IMG/VR virus record: IMGVR_UViG_3300043403_000051 | Span: 19,055-83,054 of that record | Direction: 5' to 3' (one strand) | Origin: a virus | DNA: 64,000 nt | Shown here: one piece after another, positions 32,204 through 41,639 of the stretch | Numbering within the stretch: position 1 is the first letter of the stretch | How the letters are laid out: every line of letters begins with the position of its first letter | Notes under the pieces: model-generated | The model's database searches: none | What the model saw: the letters and a program-made list of their open reading frames with translations, nothing else | Told to the model about the DNA's origin: nothing | Translations under genes and position numbers: made by a program

Positions 32204-32211
32204 TATCTTTG
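32180..32211 (+). promoter_or_regulatory. Promoter of the HTH/metallophosphoesterase genes
   Basis: TATCTTTG (32204-32211) is a full -7 box. TTTC at 32180-32183 is one base off the TTTG -33 box and lies at the correct 20-base spacing. The ATG of the 55-residue HTH gene is 33 bases downstream. Confidence 0.7.
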
Positions 32212-32243
32212 TATTCTATTATTAACAATCAAAAAAATCTGTC

Positions 32244-32411
32244 ATGAAAAAAACATCAATTAGTGCTTTTTTAAAAGCAAATCCTTCATATTTAAAGTGG
32301 GGTGCAGAAAGATTAGCTAACAAATTTAATGTTGAATTGGAAACAATTGAAAGAATTTGTAAGCGTTTACGTAATGTTAAACGTGACTATATAGCAAGTC
32401 TCTCTGCGTAA
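32244..32411 (+). CDS. Small HTH protein (55 aa)
   Basis: A 55-residue basic protein made of a single helix-turn-helix unit: SAFLKANPSYLKWGAERLAN, then FNVELETIERICKRLRNVK. This unit parallels residues 8-50 of the metallophosphoesterase encoded next (LISNP..., AEKFGVSTEKIRSIYKRLRK), so it looks like a free copy of that domain. A good promoter stands just upstream. Possible roles are a transcription regulator of the late genes or a DNA-binding partner of the phosphoesterase; neither is proven. Confidence 0.65.
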   Translation: MKKTSISAFLKANPSYLKWGAERLANKFNVELETIERICKRLRNVKRDYIASLSA

Positions 32412-32463
32412 GAGATTTGACTATGGGTGGGTGGGTCGGTTAATTTAAAAACTACAATAATAT

Positions 32464-33729
32464 ATGAATTCAATACAAGAAATAAAAGATTATTTAATTA
32501 GTAATCCTATTGATAGAAGTAAACAATTCTGTTATAAGGATACTGCTGAAAAGTTTGGGGTTTCTACTGAAAAGATTAGGTCTATATATAAAAGATTGAG
32601 AAAGGCTAACTTGGTAGAAACTTCAATTAATTATCATCAAGTTCTTCCAATAGACCATATTCCTTACACTTATACTACAAGTAGTACTGATAATACAATG
32701 ACTATTACTACTGGCACGGATGAAGAGGTACGGAGTCTTGAAGACCTTATCCGAGTTTGTGATATAGATGTTGAAGAGTGGATTATAAAAGGATGGGAGT
32801 GTTCAAACTCAAATGGTAGATATAGGGTATGTGCTAAACTAATTAAACGTGGTATTGATACAGACGCATATGCTCAAAAGAATGAGTTAATTAAGGAGTT
32901 ATATGCAAAATCTCCAAAAGCAGAAAAGATAGATAGAGTTAAATCTACTTCTCCAAAACTTTTGGAAATATCAATTCCTGATATTCACTTTGGTAAAATG
33001 TCACATAGGGATGAAACAGGAGAGGATTATGATTTAAAAATTGCAGAAGCAAGATTTAAAACAGCTATAGATTCTTTACTTGAAAATATTAATATTGCAA
33101 ATGTTGATAGAATTTTATTCCCAATAGGAAATGATTTAATTAACTTTGATAATAAAAATAATACAACTACACAAGGAACTCCACAAGATTCTGATTCAAG
33201 ATTTCATAAAGTTGTAAAAACTGTTAAAAGAATCTTAATTGAAACAATTGATTATCTTTCACAACTTGCACCTGTTGATATTGTAATAGTACCAGGTAAT
33301 CATGATGAAACTATAACTTTTACAATTGGAGAAATATTGGATGCTTACTATCATAACAATGATAATGTACGCATTGATAATTCTGCTAAACTTAGAAAAT
33401 ATTACTGTTACTATAATGTTGGTATACAGTTGACGCACGGTGATAAGGAAGCTCACTCAATGCTTGGTTTAATATTTGCAACAGAGAAGCCTCAAATATG
33501 GGGTTCAACAATTCACAGATATTGTCAACTTGGGCACTTCCATAAAACCAAAAAACTGAATTTTGTATCTGTGGATGAATATCCTGGATTTCAAATTCAA
33601 ATCATTCCTTCTTTATCAGGTACTGATGCATGGCATTATGGTAAAGGATACATGTCAAAGAAAACAGCAAAAGCTTTCTTATTTGACAAGAAGAACGGTC
33701 TTATTGCTGAGTTTAACCACAACATTTAA
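32464..33729 (+). CDS. HTH-metallophosphoesterase (calcineurin-like) fusion
   Basis: A 421-residue protein. Residues 1-55 are a helix-turn-helix (AEKFGVSTEKIRSIYKRLRK); residues about 165-400 form a calcineurin-like two-metal phosphoesterase: DIHFGK (about 173), GNDLIN where GD is usual (about 225), PGNHDE (about 277), LTHGDKE (about 325) and GHFHK (about 358). All motifs are present in order, so it should be active on a phosphodiester or phosphomonoester, perhaps nucleic acid given the HTH. A terminator follows directly. It stands alone between the HTH gene and the ring genes, away from replication genes, which is odd for a DNA-repair enzyme. Confidence 0.85.
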   Translation: MNSIQEIKDYLISNPIDRSKQFCYKDTAEKFGVSTEKIRSIYKRLRKANLVETSINYHQVLPIDHIPYTYTTSSTDNTMTITTGTDEEVRSLEDLIRVCDIDVEEWIIKGWECSNSNGRYRVCAKLIKRGIDTDAYAQKNELIKELYAKSPKAEKIDRVKSTSPKLLEISIPDIHFGKMSHRDETGEDYDLKIAEARFKTAIDSLLENINIANVDRILFPIGNDLINFDNKNNTTTQGTPQDSDSRFHKVVKTVKRILIETIDYLSQLAPVDIVIVPGNHDETITFTIGEILDAYYHNNDNVRIDNSAKLRKYYCYYNVGIQLTHGDKEAHSMLGLIFATEKPQIWGSTIHRYCQLGHFHKTKKLNFVSVDEYPGFQIQIIPSLSGTDAWHYGKGYMSKKTAKAFLFDKKNGLIAEFNHNI

Positions 33730-33754
33730 AATTTTCATATTCGTAGTTTTTAAG

Positions 33755-33779
33755 CCCCTGTGTTTTCACAGGGGTTTTT
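33755..33779 (+). terminator. Terminator after the metallophosphoesterase gene
   Basis: A perfect 8-bp stem CCCCTGTG/CACAGGGG around loop TTTT, followed by TTTTTA. Confidence 0.92.
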
Positions 33780-33798
33780 AATTGTAAAGAATTACTGT

Positions 33799-33830
33799 TT
33801 TTTATATTTTAACTTTTATGTTTATCTTTG
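33799..33830 (+). promoter_or_regulatory. Promoter of the neck/tail operon
   Basis: TATCTTTG at 33823-33830 is a full -7 box. The -33 region at 33799-33802 is TTTT instead of TTTG at 20-base spacing. ATG of the first gene is at 33854. Confidence 0.65.
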
Positions 33831-33853
33831 CGTATATTTAATTAAGTTTGATT

Positions 33854-34516
33854 ATGCAAACATATAGAGAAGTGATAAGTGATATTGTATCGGAATTAAA
33901 AGCTGTAAATCTTGATGATAGATATAGCTATAGATTTCTATGCAATAAACTACAAGATGCTGCAAATCAGTTTCTAAAAATTGATTCTGAGTATAGAAAA
34001 ATATTTAAAAATAATTCATTCTTCTATAAAATAGATTGTTTCCCTCTTACCGAAATCCCTTTAATAGACTGTGGGTGTGACCTTAATTACATAGGAAAGG
34101 TAATGAAATCATGTAAACCTTTACCTGTAACATTCGAATCAACTTATGGTAATATTGTCAAAATTTTAACATTAGACTTTTCAAAAGAGTTTACAAAGAT
34201 TGAACCATTTACATATAAGGATTTTAAGAATAGAAAATATGGCCCTAAAAATTTTTATTGGATTATAGATAATTATGTTTATATCCCTGATTCTGAGATT
34301 GAGGATGTTTATGTTCTTGGAGCATTTAAATATAAAAACGATGTTGATGTACTTAATGGTGTGTCAAATGAATGTTTTTCTTTTTTAGATTCTCCTTTTA
34401 ATTTTCCTGATTACATGGTATCATTAATAAAAAATGAAACTATTAAAACTTTAGTTGCTGCAAATAAACAAATTATCGAAGACGTAAAACCTAATCTTAA
34501 TCAAAACGATAAATAA
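33854..34516 (+). CDS. Neck/ring protein, tail-stabilisation type
   Basis: A 220-residue protein. The start YREVISDIVSELKAVNLDDRYSYRFLCNKLQDAANQFLK, read as segments, is the helical opening of P22 gp4-like tail-accessory (ring) proteins found in crAss-like phages, which bind below the portal and seal the head. A beta region follows (residues about 60-160) and a helical tail. It is the first gene of the operon leading to the nozzle-like protein, which is the order seen in crAss-like genomes. I chose ATG 33854 over the TTG at 33848, as no other gene here needs a TTG. Confidence 0.65.
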   Translation: MQTYREVISDIVSELKAVNLDDRYSYRFLCNKLQDAANQFLKIDSEYRKIFKNNSFFYKIDCFPLTEIPLIDCGCDLNYIGKVMKSCKPLPVTFESTYGNIVKILTLDFSKEFTKIEPFTYKDFKNRKYGPKNFYWIIDNYVYIPDSEIEDVYVLGAFKYKNDVDVLNGVSNECFSFLDSPFNFPDYMVSLIKNETIKTLVAANKQIIEDVKPNLNQNDK

Positions 34517-34519
34517 TTT

Positions 34520-35011
34520 ATGCCAGCTAAAGGAAGTAAACTAAAAATAAATAATCGAGAATCAACTATATCAAAAGAAATTTATTCTCAATATGTAGAA
34601 AAGTATGGAGACCTTGTAGATTATAAGACCTTTAAAAAAATAATACAAACTTGCAATTTAGAAATTACAAATTGTGTATTAGATGATATATCAGGGTTTA
34701 AACTTCCTTTTAATCTTGGATATATAGTTGTTACAAAGTTTAAAGGTCGTTATACAAAACCCGATTATAAAAATAGTAAAATATATAATAAGACTATTCC
34801 TTTATTGAATCTACATTCTTTTGGTTTTATTTTTAATATTAAATGGTTTAAAACAACAAATGCAAAAGGTATATATAGTAACTCTAAACTATATCCTTAT
34901 AAATTTAATTTTCATAGAGAGTTCAAAAGAGCATTAGCAAAAAAAATAAAGAGTGGGAAAGTTTATGATTCTTGGGTTGCTTCTGATTTTTACTCAAAAA
35001 ATAGATTATAA
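34520..35011 (+). CDS. Possible IHF-like or neck-associated protein (163 aa)
   Basis: A 163-residue basic protein (many Lys). The stretch YKTFKKIIQTCNLEITNCV, then FKLPFNLGYIVVTKFKG is weakly like the helix plus G-turn strand of HU/IHF proteins, and crAss-like head modules carry IHF-like genes near the ring proteins. DNA binding is therefore possible. Its position between two ring-like genes also allows a structural role. Start ATG is 3 bases after the previous stop. Confidence 0.45.
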   Translation: MPAKGSKLKINNRESTISKEIYSQYVEKYGDLVDYKTFKKIIQTCNLEITNCVLDDISGFKLPFNLGYIVVTKFKGRYTKPDYKNSKIYNKTIPLLNLHSFGFIFNIKWFKTTNAKGIYSNSKLYPYKFNFHREFKRALAKKIKSGKVYDSWVASDFYSKNRL

Positions 35012-35013
35012 TA

Positions 35014-35895
35014 ATGTCTGTAATTAGTGGTGAACATATTGAATTTGTTTCAGCAACACCTATATTTTCAAAAGTTAAAAGATTTTTGAAATCATACGCT
35101 GGTACAAATATGCTTGATGAGGGTGAATTTCCTACATATTTATATGAGGTTTTAAGTACAATTGGTATAAACGTAATGGATGAAAGTGAAGCTATTATCC
35201 CAATTAATAATTATAAAGGATGTTTACCCAATGATTTTGTACAATTGTATTGTGCTTATAAATGTAAGCCAACACTTTCTACAAAGGGGGAACAACAACT
35301 TCAAAACGTGAGTTCTGTATATTATGAATTATCTAAAGAGTGTTATCTTGCTGAAAAAAATTGTCAACTTAACTGTGACGCAACTGACCCTCTTTGTAAA
35401 TGGACAATGACTACATACGTTAATGAGCTACCTATAACTCATCATTTAGAAAATCCTACACTATTAAGGCTTAGTCCAAATGTAAAAGAGAAAAGCAGTA
35501 AAGACTGTTTAAATCTTTTACATTCATCTCCTTATGAAATGAGATTTTCAGGTAGAGATATACTTGTTAATTTTACAGATGATTGTGTTTACATGAAGTA
35601 TTACTCTATACCTGTAGATGAGGATAACATTCCATTAGTTCCTGATATTATACAATTACATAAAGCAATAGAGTGGTATATAATATATCAAATAAGTTTA
35701 TCTTGGTGGATGAATAATGAAGCACCTGATATACAATCAAAATGGCAAAAAGCTGAACAAGAGTATTATGATGCTTTAGGTGGCATAAGACATAATAGAA
35801 AGCTACCAAGTTTCAGCAGACTTATTAATTACATCAGAAATAAAAGGAAATACAATATGGTATCTGTATTTTCTTCATCGGATAAATTTAGATAA
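35014..35895 (+). CDS. Ring/adaptor protein of the neck (293 aa)
   Basis: A 293-residue protein. Helical segments at the N-terminus (FLKSYAGTNMLDEGEFPTYLYEVLSTIG), a beta middle (ILVNFTDDCVYMKYYSIPVD) and a helical C-terminal third with HKAIEWYIIYQISLSWWMN match the general architecture of crAss-like ring protein 1 and T7 gp11-like adaptors. Overlaps the nozzle-like gene by one base (TAATG), as expected for parts made in fixed ratio. Two Cys clusters (CQLNCDATDPLC) are unusual. Function inferred from order and architecture. Confidence 0.6.
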   Translation: MSVISGEHIEFVSATPIFSKVKRFLKSYAGTNMLDEGEFPTYLYEVLSTIGINVMDESEAIIPINNYKGCLPNDFVQLYCAYKCKPTLSTKGEQQLQNVSSVYYELSKECYLAEKNCQLNCDATDPLCKWTMTTYVNELPITHHLENPTLLRLSPNVKEKSSKDCLNLLHSSPYEMRFSGRDILVNFTDDCVYMKYYSIPVDEDNIPLVPDIIQLHKAIEWYIIYQISLSWWMNNEAPDIQSKWQKAEQEYYDALGGIRHNRKLPSFSRLINYIRNKRKYNMVSVFSSSDKFR

Positions 35896-38800
35896 TGGCT
35901 CAAAATAATCAAATCGTTTCTGTAAGTAAAGGAATGGTTGATGATTTGCATAGTGTACTTACACCAGAATCAAATCCAACTTATGTCTTAAACGGGAATG
36001 TATCTAATTTTAATGGTAATGAATTTTTTATTCAAAACGAACCTTCTAACATTTTAAAAACAAAAATGGAAGAAGGCTTTAAAGTTATTGGCTTTATTGA
36101 AATTCATGAACAAAAAAGAGTAGTTTATTTTCTTGTTAATCCTTTAACAAATGATTCTGAGATAGGTGAAATTAGAGAATGTTTATATAATGACATAACT
36201 GATAAAGAATACATTAGTGGTTGTGAAGATTGCACGGATGTTTATAACTATGAGGCCACACCTTTAGAGGAAAAAGAACAAGTTCCTTTTTGTTCATACA
36301 GAACAATTATTTCAGAAAAATGTTTAAATTTTAATATTAATAACCCTATTGATATTGAATATGAATTAAAAGCGTGTACTGTAAATTTATATTTTACTGA
36401 TAATTTAAGTCAAAGAAGACATATTAGATTTACATATGAAAATAATATTCCTTCAAATGATTTAGAATTAGATATCTATTACAAAAATGTAATCGGTTTT
36501 GTTGATGACGCATGTCGAGAACCTATATACGGTGACTCATTAGATTGTAATAAATTAAATTATCATCCAGATTTTAAAAAACCGTGTATTGATTTAGTAG
36601 GTATAACTACAGGTGGTGCATTAAAAGCAGGAACCTATCAATTTCTTATTTCTTATTGCGATGAAAAGGGTAATGAATTAACTCAATACTTTCCTGCTTC
36701 TCAAAATATACCCATTAAAACAAAAAATGTAACAGTTGCCACAAACTATGTTACAGATTCTTCTATTAATATATTAATAAACAATATTGAAAATGTTGTT
36801 TATGAATATTTCAATATGGTGGTTGCTGAAACAGTTGATGGTATTACTTCTTTTAAACTTATAGGTACTTACTCAACACAATTAGCTGATACAAATAATA
36901 CAATTACTTTTACATATAATGGTATAAACTTCATAAGAGATTATTCTATTACTGATGTAATATACAAAAGACCTTATTACGATACTGCTGCGTCAATTAC
37001 AAAAAGTAATGATTATTTATTCTTTTCAAATTTAAAAGAATTTCCCCAACCAAATCTTCAAAGAGTTGCTAATAACATTAAACTATATTGGCAAACTATA
37101 GCTATTCCTGAATCAGTTTATAATAATCCTAATAACGTATATAAGTATAGAACTTATCAAAGAGATGAGGTTTATGGATTTGGAATAGTATTTGAAACAA
37201 CTCATGGTGAGGATACTTGCGCATTCCATATTCCTAACAGGGAACCTGTGGATAGTGACTTACAATATGTAACAGGTGATGATGTATTTAAAGAGAATGG
37301 TTGTGAAACAGAAACAATTCACGGCATCCCTGTAAATTCAAAACCACGTTGGGAAATTTATAATACTGCATCAGTTCTTGGTCAACCACATAACATATTT
37401 GAAGATTGTAAAGATAATTCTTGTTGGGAGTGGGGTGACTTTGCATATTGGCATTCTTCTGAAAAATATCCAAATGAACCAGAAGTTTGGGGAGACCTTT
37501 GTGGAAAAAATATAAAGTTACATAAATTTCCTGATTCTTGTGTATCTCACATTCATGATGGATTTAATGGTACAAAAGATTATTCTGATGGAAATATTGT
37601 TTATCCTATTGGGGTTAAAGTAGACCATTTAAGTATCACAAACGCTTTAGATTTAGCTGTTCAACAAACTGTTATAACTCAATCACAAAGAGATTCTATA
37701 AAAGGTTATCGTATAGTTAGACTAAATAGATATGGACAAAAGTCTGTTATTGCTAAAGGTCTCTTATATGATATGTGGAAGTATGACAGAAGTGGTAGTG
37801 GTTATTACTATGCTAACTATCCGTTTAATGATTTACGTCCTGATAAGTTTATTTCTACAACAGATAAAACTTATGGTGATAGTACAACATCTGACCCAAG
37901 ACCTATAAGTTTTGTGAAATCAGGTAGATATACATTCCACTCACCCGATACACATTTTAATAGTCCTTCTTTAGGTTCTTATTTAAAACTTGAAACTGAA
38001 GAGTATGGTAAATCTGAAGGTTTCTTTAACTATGCAGAAGAGCAAGCTAAGTACAAAAGACCTTCTACAACAGCAGTAACTATTGCTTTAGGCATTGCAT
38101 TGGCATCGGCTCTCTCACAAGAAAAACATAAAGAATGTAAAACAGTTGTTATTAAATCAGAAACAACCGTTGGTCTTACTGCTGGTACAACAGCAGGAAC
38201 TATCGTTGACCCAATTAATCCATCTTTATACGAAAAAAATACAGGACTACCTATAAGATTTCAACCATTGGTTGGGGAGGTTCATAAAAATACATGTACA
38301 GGTACTCCATACCATATGTCAAGTTTAGCTTCTGCTATACCAGGAACTCCAAACTTTGACCCTTTAATGGCTGCTTTTAAAATAGTATCTGGTGTATTTA
38401 ATCAGATTACTTATTTATTATCTATAGTTCTTAGAGAGCTTGATAGATGGATGAAGTTTTTTGAATCATTAATTCCATATAAAAATTATGCTGCCCAATA
38501 TCAAGCAGTAGGTAAATACAATAATTATAAGTGTGTATCAAATAATCAAGGTATTAAAATTAGAAGACTTGATAGAAGTGCATATCTTGAACCAATAATT
38601 CAGAATGTTGATGAAACAATTCAATCATCTGGTTTATTTTCAACAGTTAATATTAATAATTGGAATAGAGAATCTTCTGTATATTTAAAAACAGACTCTA
38701 AAAAATCATTATTACCAAATACATCAGTGGTAGATAATAGTAGAATTTTAATGAGTGATGTTGGTATAAAAGAAACCGACTCTGATAAATTTACAAAAAA

Positions 38801-40832
38801 ACTTTATAGAGATATATCATCATTTTATGGTTCAATAAAAAGAAATATACCAAATCAATATGGTTCCGTTAATGGATTTGAATATCTTGAAACTGATGGT
38901 TGTGTAACATTATTATCTTCTAATCCATCAGAGTGTACAACTTATTTTGGTGGGGATACTTTTATAAATAGATTTGCATTAAAAAGAAAAATGCCTTTCT
39001 TCTTAGAAACAAGGTTTAGATTTTCAAATGATGCTGATGTTATTTATTCAGAACTTGGTAATGTAGGATATCCTAACTTCTACATGAATACAGAAGAACC
39101 ACTATTCCAAAGACTCGAAGATTTAAATGGGGGTCTTGGTTCAATTTATCAAAAGTTGATTGGTGTTGATAGAGGTCGTCTTGATGGAAGAACATCAAAA
39201 CTGTTTTATCAAAATGGATTTATTCATTTATACAATTATGGAATCCCTTATTTCTTGGTTGAGTCTGATTATAATGTTGATTATCGTCATGCAGAAAACT
39301 TAAAAGAAAAAAGTTATTATCCCTTATCATCTGATATAAAAGAATGGTTACAAGAAAAGAATGTTCCTATTAGTTTTGATAATACATATATTTATAATAA
39401 TACATATTCAAGACAAAATAAAGAAAGCTTTATTTGTACACCCTCATATAATATAAATAGTTTTAAAGATTGTGTTGCAAAATTACCAAATCGTCTTATA
39501 TATTCGGAACCAAATAAATTCTTAGTATTTAAAGCTAACAGTTTTAAAAACTTTGATTTAACAAATGGAACACTTATAAGTGCCGACGGCATAGAATCTG
39601 ATAAAGTACTTGTACGTTTTGAAAATACATCAAAAATATTTAATGCTTACAATACTATTCAAACAAGTTCTGAAACTTTACAAGTAGGTACTGGCGGTAT
39701 GTTCCAATCAAGACCACAAGATTTTTCTACAACTGACCTTGGATATGCAGGAACTCAACATAGAGATATTTTAAAAACAGAGTACGGCCATATTTGGGTT
39801 GATGCAGAAAGAGGTCAAGTATTTAATTTACAAACAGGTGGTGAAGGATTAGATGAACTTACTAAAGAAGGTATGCGTCATTGGTTTAAAAATAATTTGC
39901 CATTTGAAATTAAAAAACACTTTCCTCAAATAGCAAGCGAGGATTTGGATAATAACTTTAAAGGCATAGGTCTTCACCTCGGTTTTGATAAACGGTATGC
40001 AAGATTCTTTATTACTAAACTTGATTATAAACCAATTATAACAGGTATAGTCTATGACACACAAGTAAAAGAATTTTACTATAACAAAGAAAGAATATTT
40101 GTACATGACACAAAATATTTTTGTAATAAATCTTGGACAGTATCGTATAGTTTTTTCCTAAAAGGTTGGTTGAGTTACTATAGTTTTAAACCTAACTTCT
40201 ATGTTGAAAATATAGATAATTTTGAAACAGGTATCCAACAAGACACTTGCTCAATCTGGTCACACGATTTAACTAATAAATCATATCAGGTATTCTACGG
40301 AAAGCTTGAACCATTTACTGTTGAGTATGTAACTAAGTTTAACGCAGCAAATAACTTTGTAAATTCAATTGAATATTTAGTTGATGTAATTCGTTACCAT
40401 AATGATAATGATTATTTTTATAATACTAACATAACATTTAATAAGGGTATAGTATATAACGAGAATCAATCATCTGGTTTATTGGAATTTGTAAAAGAAA
40501 ATCCTGACGACCTTTCACAATTTGTTGAATACCCAATAGCTAAAAAAGATTCTACAGAGATACTAACAAGTAATTCTGAGAATATGTGGAGATTTAATGA
40601 TTTCTATAATATTTGTAAATCTGAAATTAATAATGTTCCTTTATTTTTAAATACTTGCGCAAACGACAATAAATTTATAAATGAAAAATCTGTTAACTAC
40701 TACACATCTGACTTTAATAAAAGTAGAATTCGTTCACGCCAAACAAGAGTACGTTTAACAAATGATAAACATTCTAACTATAAATTCATTTTCCTTCTTA
40801 GTTTACTCAATCAAAATATTAGTTTTAGATAA
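35895..40832 (+). CDS. Tail nozzle (muzzle)-like protein
   Basis: A 1645-residue protein, almost all beta-rich, with N-terminal NQIVSVSKGMVDDLHSVLTP, the usual start of nozzle proteins in podoviruses of Bacteroidota and crAss-like muzzle proteins. Position after two ring-like genes agrees. Segments such as LVRFENTSKIFNAYNTIQTS and YGHIWVDAERGQVFNLQTGG look like propeller blades near residues 1230-1320. A hydrophobic helix stands at about 725-742 (TVAITIALGIALASAL-like). Probably forms the tail tube through which DNA and cargo proteins leave. No RNA polymerase-type DxDGD motif is seen in it. Confidence 0.7.
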   Translation: MAQNNQIVSVSKGMVDDLHSVLTPESNPTYVLNGNVSNFNGNEFFIQNEPSNILKTKMEEGFKVIGFIEIHEQKRVVYFLVNPLTNDSEIGEIRECLYNDITDKEYISGCEDCTDVYNYEATPLEEKEQVPFCSYRTIISEKCLNFNINNPIDIEYELKACTVNLYFTDNLSQRRHIRFTYENNIPSNDLELDIYYKNVIGFVDDACREPIYGDSLDCNKLNYHPDFKKPCIDLVGITTGGALKAGTYQFLISYCDEKGNELTQYFPASQNIPIKTKNVTVATNYVTDSSINILINNIENVVYEYFNMVVAETVDGITSFKLIGTYSTQLADTNNTITFTYNGINFIRDYSITDVIYKRPYYDTAASITKSNDYLFFSNLKEFPQPNLQRVANNIKLYWQTIAIPESVYNNPNNVYKYRTYQRDEVYGFGIVFETTHGEDTCAFHIPNREPVDSDLQYVTGDDVFKENGCETETIHGIPVNSKPRWEIYNTASVLGQPHNIFEDCKDNSCWEWGDFAYWHSSEKYPNEPEVWGDLCGKNIKLHKFPDSCVSHIHDGFNGTKDYSDGNIVYPIGVKVDHLSITNALDLAVQQTVITQSQRDSIKGYRIVRLNRYGQKSVIAKGLLYDMWKYDRSGSGYYYANYPFNDLRPDKFISTTDKTYGDSTTSDPRPISFVKSGRYTFHSPDTHFNSPSLGSYLKLETEEYGKSEGFFNYAEEQAKYKRPSTTAVTIALGIALASALSQEKHKECKTVVIKSETTVGLTAGTTAGTIVDPINPSLYEKNTGLPIRFQPLVGEVHKNTCTGTPYHMSSLASAIPGTPNFDPLMAAFKIVSGVFNQITYLLSIVLRELDRWMKFFESLIPYKNYAAQYQAVGKYNNYKCVSNNQGIKIRRLDRSAYLEPIIQNVDETIQSSGLFSTVNINNWNRESSVYLKTDSKKSLLPNTSVVDNSRILMSDVGIKETDSDKFTKKLYRDISSFYGSIKRNIPNQYGSVNGFEYLETDGCVTLLSSNPSECTTYFGGDTFINRFALKRKMPFFLETRFRFSNDADVIYSELGNVGYPNFYMNTEEPLFQRLEDLNGGLGSIYQKLIGVDRGRLDGRTSKLFYQNGFIHLYNYGIPYFLVESDYNVDYRHAENLKEKSYYPLSSDIKEWLQEKNVPISFDNTYIYNNTYSRQNKESFICTPSYNINSFKDCVAKLPNRLIYSEPNKFLVFKANSFKNFDLTNGTLISADGIESDKVLVRFENTSKIFNAYNTIQTSSETLQVGTGGMFQSRPQDFSTTDLGYAGTQHRDILKTEYGHIWVDAERGQVFNLQTGGEGLDELTKEGMRHWFKNNLPFEIKKHFPQIASEDLDNNFKGIGLHLGFDKRYARFFITKLDYKPIITGIVYDTQVKEFYYNKERIFVHDTKYFCNKSWTVSYSFFLKGWLSYYSFKPNFYVENIDNFETGIQQDTCSIWSHDLTNKSYQVFYGKLEPFTVEYVTKFNAANNFVNSIEYLVDVIRYHNDNDYFYNTNITFNKGIVYNENQSSGLLEFVKENPDDLSQFVEYPIAKKDSTEILTSNSENMWRFNDFYNICKSEINNVPLFLNTCANDNKFINEKSVNYYTSDFNKSRIRSRQTRVRLTNDKHSNYKFIFLLSLLNQNISFR

Positions 40833-41638
40833 TGGCAAAGTATAAAATATATCCAGAAGGTGGTTATGTTCAAAATGATGAGTGGCAGAATTACGACCAC
40901 ACATCTCCTTATATGGATATTTTAAATTCATTACAAGAACAAAACTCAATTGACCCTTATGAACAACAGGCTTATTATAACCAGCAAGTTCCTTCACAAG
41001 AACAGGCTGATGAATATAATTATAATGATACTCGGTATGAAGAGTTACAAGACCAAATAAAAGATTTAGAGAGTAGATTAAGTGAATCTTATCAAAGTTC
41101 TGATACTCAAAATTCTGATGAATTAATGGATTATATTCTTGGTGGTTCAGAACCTGGACAACCTATTGATTGGTCAAATATTCAATCAATGATTCCTACA
41201 TCACAAGTACAAAGTAGTGAACCTATATCAAATCCTGCTAAGCATGCTTACCAGTTTTTTATAAATAAAGGATACACTCCTGCACAAGCAGCAGGTATTG
41301 TAGGGAATATAAAACATGAATCATCATTTAATACTTCTATAAAAGGTGATAATGGTCAAGCACAAGGTCTTGTTCAATGGCATCCTGATAGACGTAATAG
41401 AGTTTTCTCTTACTTAGAGAGTAGGGGTTTAAATCCAAATGATTTCAATTCACAACTCGAAGGTATAGATTATGAATTAAATACATCTGAACAAAGTGCA
41501 TTATCAAAATTAAAGACAGCACGAACTCCCGCAGAAGCTGCACGACTATTTGATAAACATTATGAAAGAAGTGCAGGTAAAACAACAGGGTCAAGAGAGG
41601 CATACGCAGAAAAGTTATATAATGAATTAAATGGTTAA
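40832..41638 (+). CDS. Virion-associated lysozyme (phage tail lysozyme type)
   Basis: A 268-residue protein. The first 130 residues are Gln/Tyr/Asp-rich and probably disordered or for packaging. Residues about 135-265 are a phage-tail lysozyme domain: FFINKGYTPAQAAGIVGNI, then KHESSF with the likely catalytic Glu, GLVQWHPDRRNRV, and a YELNTSEQSAL helix. It probably opens the cell wall during entry. Distinct from the GH19 endolysin at 30678, so the phage carries entry and exit enzymes. Starts in the stop of the nozzle gene (TAATG). Confidence 0.82.
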   Translation: MAKYKIYPEGGYVQNDEWQNYDHTSPYMDILNSLQEQNSIDPYEQQAYYNQQVPSQEQADEYNYNDTRYEELQDQIKDLESRLSESYQSSDTQNSDELMDYILGGSEPGQPIDWSNIQSMIPTSQVQSSEPISNPAKHAYQFFINKGYTPAQAAGIVGNIKHESSFNTSIKGDNGQAQGLVQWHPDRRNRVFSYLESRGLNPNDFNSQLEGIDYELNTSEQSALSKLKTARTPAEAARLFDKHYERSAGKTTGSREAYAEKLYNELNG

Positions 41639-41639
41639 A

